Assembly (NCBI GenBank): GCA_036382855.1
Contig: DASVPO010000008.1
Span: 372,001-436,000 of the forward strand
Length of the DNA stretch: 64,000 nt
Origin: DASVTR01 sp036382855
GTDB lineage: Bacteria; Acidobacteriota; Blastocatellia; Pyrinomonadales; Pyrinomonadaceae
Direction of reading: 5' to 3'
Below the pieces are notes generated by a model. It searched no databases and was not told the DNA's origin. It worked only from the letters and a program-made list of their open reading frames with translations. This document shows positions 62,310 to 64,000 of this stretch, piece by piece (the first letter of the stretch is position 1; every line of letters starts with the position of its first letter). Position numbers and translations under genes: made by a program.

Positions 62310-64000
62310 TCACATTCGTTCGGGAACGTGTATGCCGAGCATCAGCAACGCAGAAGTTAACTGCCTGCGCGCTACGTCTGCCGTCGTCACCAGCACCGCA
62401 CGCCGCGCCGCGTCCTCTTCGGCAATGATACGGTAGCGATGATAGAAAAGATTGAAGGCGCGCGCCAGATTAAAAGCGTACTTTGCAAGATACGAAGGCT
62501 CTGCTATCGCCGCTGCCTGCGCAACAACCTCTTCAAGACGCGCCGACAGAGCCACCAGCGACCAGATTTCATCTCCGCCTTCGCCTTCAAGAATCACTCT
62601 CAACTGTTCACTCGCGGCGGCGTCCTGCTCCGCTTGCTCTCCTATCAACGTCGCGGCGGCAGCGTGCGCCGCAGGCTGAAGCTTACGGAAGATAGAGTTG
62701 GCGCGCACCGCAGAATACTGGCAATAAGGGCCTGTCTCGCCTTCAAAAGAGAGAGCTTCCTTGAAATCAAAAGCGATGACGGAGTTGCGCGTGAATTTCA
62801 GCAGGAAGTAGCGGAGCGCGCCGACGGCGATGGCGTGCGCAGTCTCCTGTTTCTCGTCTGCGGAAAGCTCAGGATGGCGGCTCTCGACCTCCGCGAGCGC
62901 GTTTGCTTCGAGACGACTAATCAGGTCGTCCGCTTTAACGCCGACCCCCTTGCGGCCGCTCATCTCGACGAAGGGACGTGTGCGGTCTTCCGCGCTCAAT
63001 TCCAATCCGAGTTCGTCGCACGCAGCGATTGAAAGCGCGACCATCTCATAGCCAAGATGCACGCTCGCTTCCTCTCCGACTCCGGGAGCAACCGCCGCCA
63101 CACCGCGCCGCACAACATCCTGCGTGTAGGATTGACGAGAATCAATGACGTTGTAAACGGTCGCGCCGTCACCAAAGTGCGGCAGTTCGCTCTCGCCCGG
63201 CTCGCAGGAATCAACGGGCTGTGCTTCGTCTGTCGTTATCCATGTCAGTTGCCCGTCCGCGTAAGAGCGAAACGGCTTGTAATGAAAATCGAGTCCGAGT
63301 TGGCCCAGCTTCCAGAGTTGGTAGGCAATGTCCTTGCCCGTGTAGGTGACAGTGCCGTTGGAGCGGACGATGATTTTGTCAGACTCGTGCTCGTCAGTCC
63401 CCGTGTGAGATTCAAAGGGCATGACCCAGCAGCCCCTGTTGCGTCCCTCATCTTGATAGTGAATCGCGCCGCGCTCTTTCATGCGCTCGAAAGCACGCTC
63501 CCAGAATTTCAGGCGCAGGATTTCCGATTCTCTGGGCAGCACGTCGTAGCGAATACCGAGCCGCTCCATCGTGTCCAGAATACACTCGACGTTACGCGTC
63601 GCGACGTAATCGGCAAGCTCCGCGGTCGGGTTGTCGCCCTCTTCAATGGCGTGCAGGGTTTCTGCGCGCAGCTTCAAACGTTCGGGGTCGGGCGCGGCGT
63701 CCGGGTCGTCTTTACGATAGAAGAGGCCGACGCGCGTGTACAAATCCCAGCAGTAGTAATCGAAGGGACGCTCAGGCGGAAGAGAACGGTCGAGCGCGCG
63801 TATGTCTTCGAGCGTCATGCGCTCTATATGTATGAAGCCGACGACGACATCTGCGACCTGCACGCCAGTGTTGTCAATGTAGTTTTGAACTTCGACGCGC
63901 TCTCCCGCTCCGCGCAGGATGCGGACGAACGTATCGCCTAAGACTGAATTGCGAACGTGGCCGATGTGCGCGGCCTTGTTCGGATTGATGCTCGTGTGCT
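62310..64000 (-). CDS. argS: Arginyl-tRNA synthetase, N-terminal end cut off by the window
   Basis: 563 codons are visible; the start lies beyond 64000. The class I HIGH motif is present: SINPNKAAHIGHVRNSVLGD at the window edge. Further on are QNYIDNTGVQVADVVVG, the KMSKS-equivalent MSGRKGVGVKADD, and the C-terminal anticodon-binding helices ending LGIHVPERM. It charges tRNA-Arg. The sequence is clean and complete to the stop. Confidence 0.97.
   Translation of the reverse strand, partial: HTSINPNKAAHIGHVRNSVLGDTFVRILRGAGERVEVQNYIDNTGVQVADVVVGFIHIERMTLEDIRALDRSLPPERPFDYYCWDLYTRVGLFYRKDDPDAAPDPERLKLRAETLHAIEEGDNPTAELADYVATRNVECILDTMERLGIRYDVLPRESEILRLKFWERAFERMKERGAIHYQDEGRNRGCWVMPFESHTGTDEHESDKIIVRSNGTVTYTGKDIAYQLWKLGQLGLDFHYKPFRSYADGQLTWITTDEAQPVDSCEPGESELPHFGDGATVYNVIDSRQSYTQDVVRRGVAAVAPGVGEEASVHLGYEMVALSIAACDELGLELSAEDRTRPFVEMSGRKGVGVKADDLISRLEANALAEVESRHPELSADEKQETAHAIAVGALRYFLLKFTRNSVIAFDFKEALSFEGETGPYCQYSAVRANSIFRKLQPAAHAAAATLIGEQAEQDAAASEQLRVILEGEGGDEIWSLVALSARLEEVVAQAAAIAEPSYLAKYAFNLARAFNLFYHRYRIIAEEDAARRAVLVTTADVARRQLTSALLMLGIHVPERM

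Overview
The window looks like a chromosomal segment of an acidobacterial genome, probably class Blastocatellia. This is inferred from gene content: a VWFA-related protein of the acidobacterial type (44975-47263), two giant secreted proteins ending in FG-GAP-like aspartate-rich repeats, several secreted zinc peptidases and serine hydrolases, and a moderately GC-rich composition. I saw no rRNA, tRNA, CRISPR array, insertion sequence or prophage.

Layout. 1-5 kb: the end of a histidine kinase, a GT1 glycosyltransferase on the opposite strand, an NtrC-type activator, a small membrane protein, an O-methyltransferase and a Sua5/YrdC protein. 5-10.7 kb (minus): an oligopeptide-type binding lipoprotein, a NagZ-like GH3 enzyme and MutS. 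The binding protein appears circularly permuted. 11-16 kb: a small secreted protein, a 21-bp-phased repeat array, and a 1277-aa FG-GAP protein. 16.5-22 kb: a class A beta-lactamase, small unknown genes, an AlkA-like glycosylase, a zinc-ribbon membrane protein and RpoD. 22-27 kb (minus): a metzincin protease, a caspase-like protease and two unknown proteins in one co-directional block, then a probable decayed gene. 27-35 kb: quinone oxidoreductase, FKBP isomerase, POTRA protein, HExxH peptidases and an FAD oxidoreductase. 35-37 kb: a second 21-bp array, a three-repeat propeller-like gene, an inverted-repeat element and a small membrane protein. 37-44.5 kb: a 2317-aa multidomain secreted protein. 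45-49 kb: VWFA protein, pyridoxamine-oxidase-like protein and a serine hydrolase. 49-58 kb (minus): a tight operon of FHA protein, transpeptidase, RodA/FtsW, PP2C phosphatase, Ser/Thr kinase and a second FHA protein. 58-64 kb: SpoU methyltransferase, EEP phosphatase/nuclease, receiver-like protein, Dps, DAHP synthase and ArgS, which runs off the window.

Functional themes are cell-wall growth controlled by Ser/Thr phosphorylation (49-58 kb), probable peptidoglycan recycling or peptide uptake (5-7.8 kb), a candidate protease cassette (22-27 kb) and a large secreted-protein repertoire. The observations most worth checking are the circularly permuted binding protein, the two indel-free 21-bp arrays, the caspase/metzincin block and the kinase-phosphatase-elongasome operon, which resembles the mycobacterial fhaA-pstP-rodA-pbpA-pknB locus.
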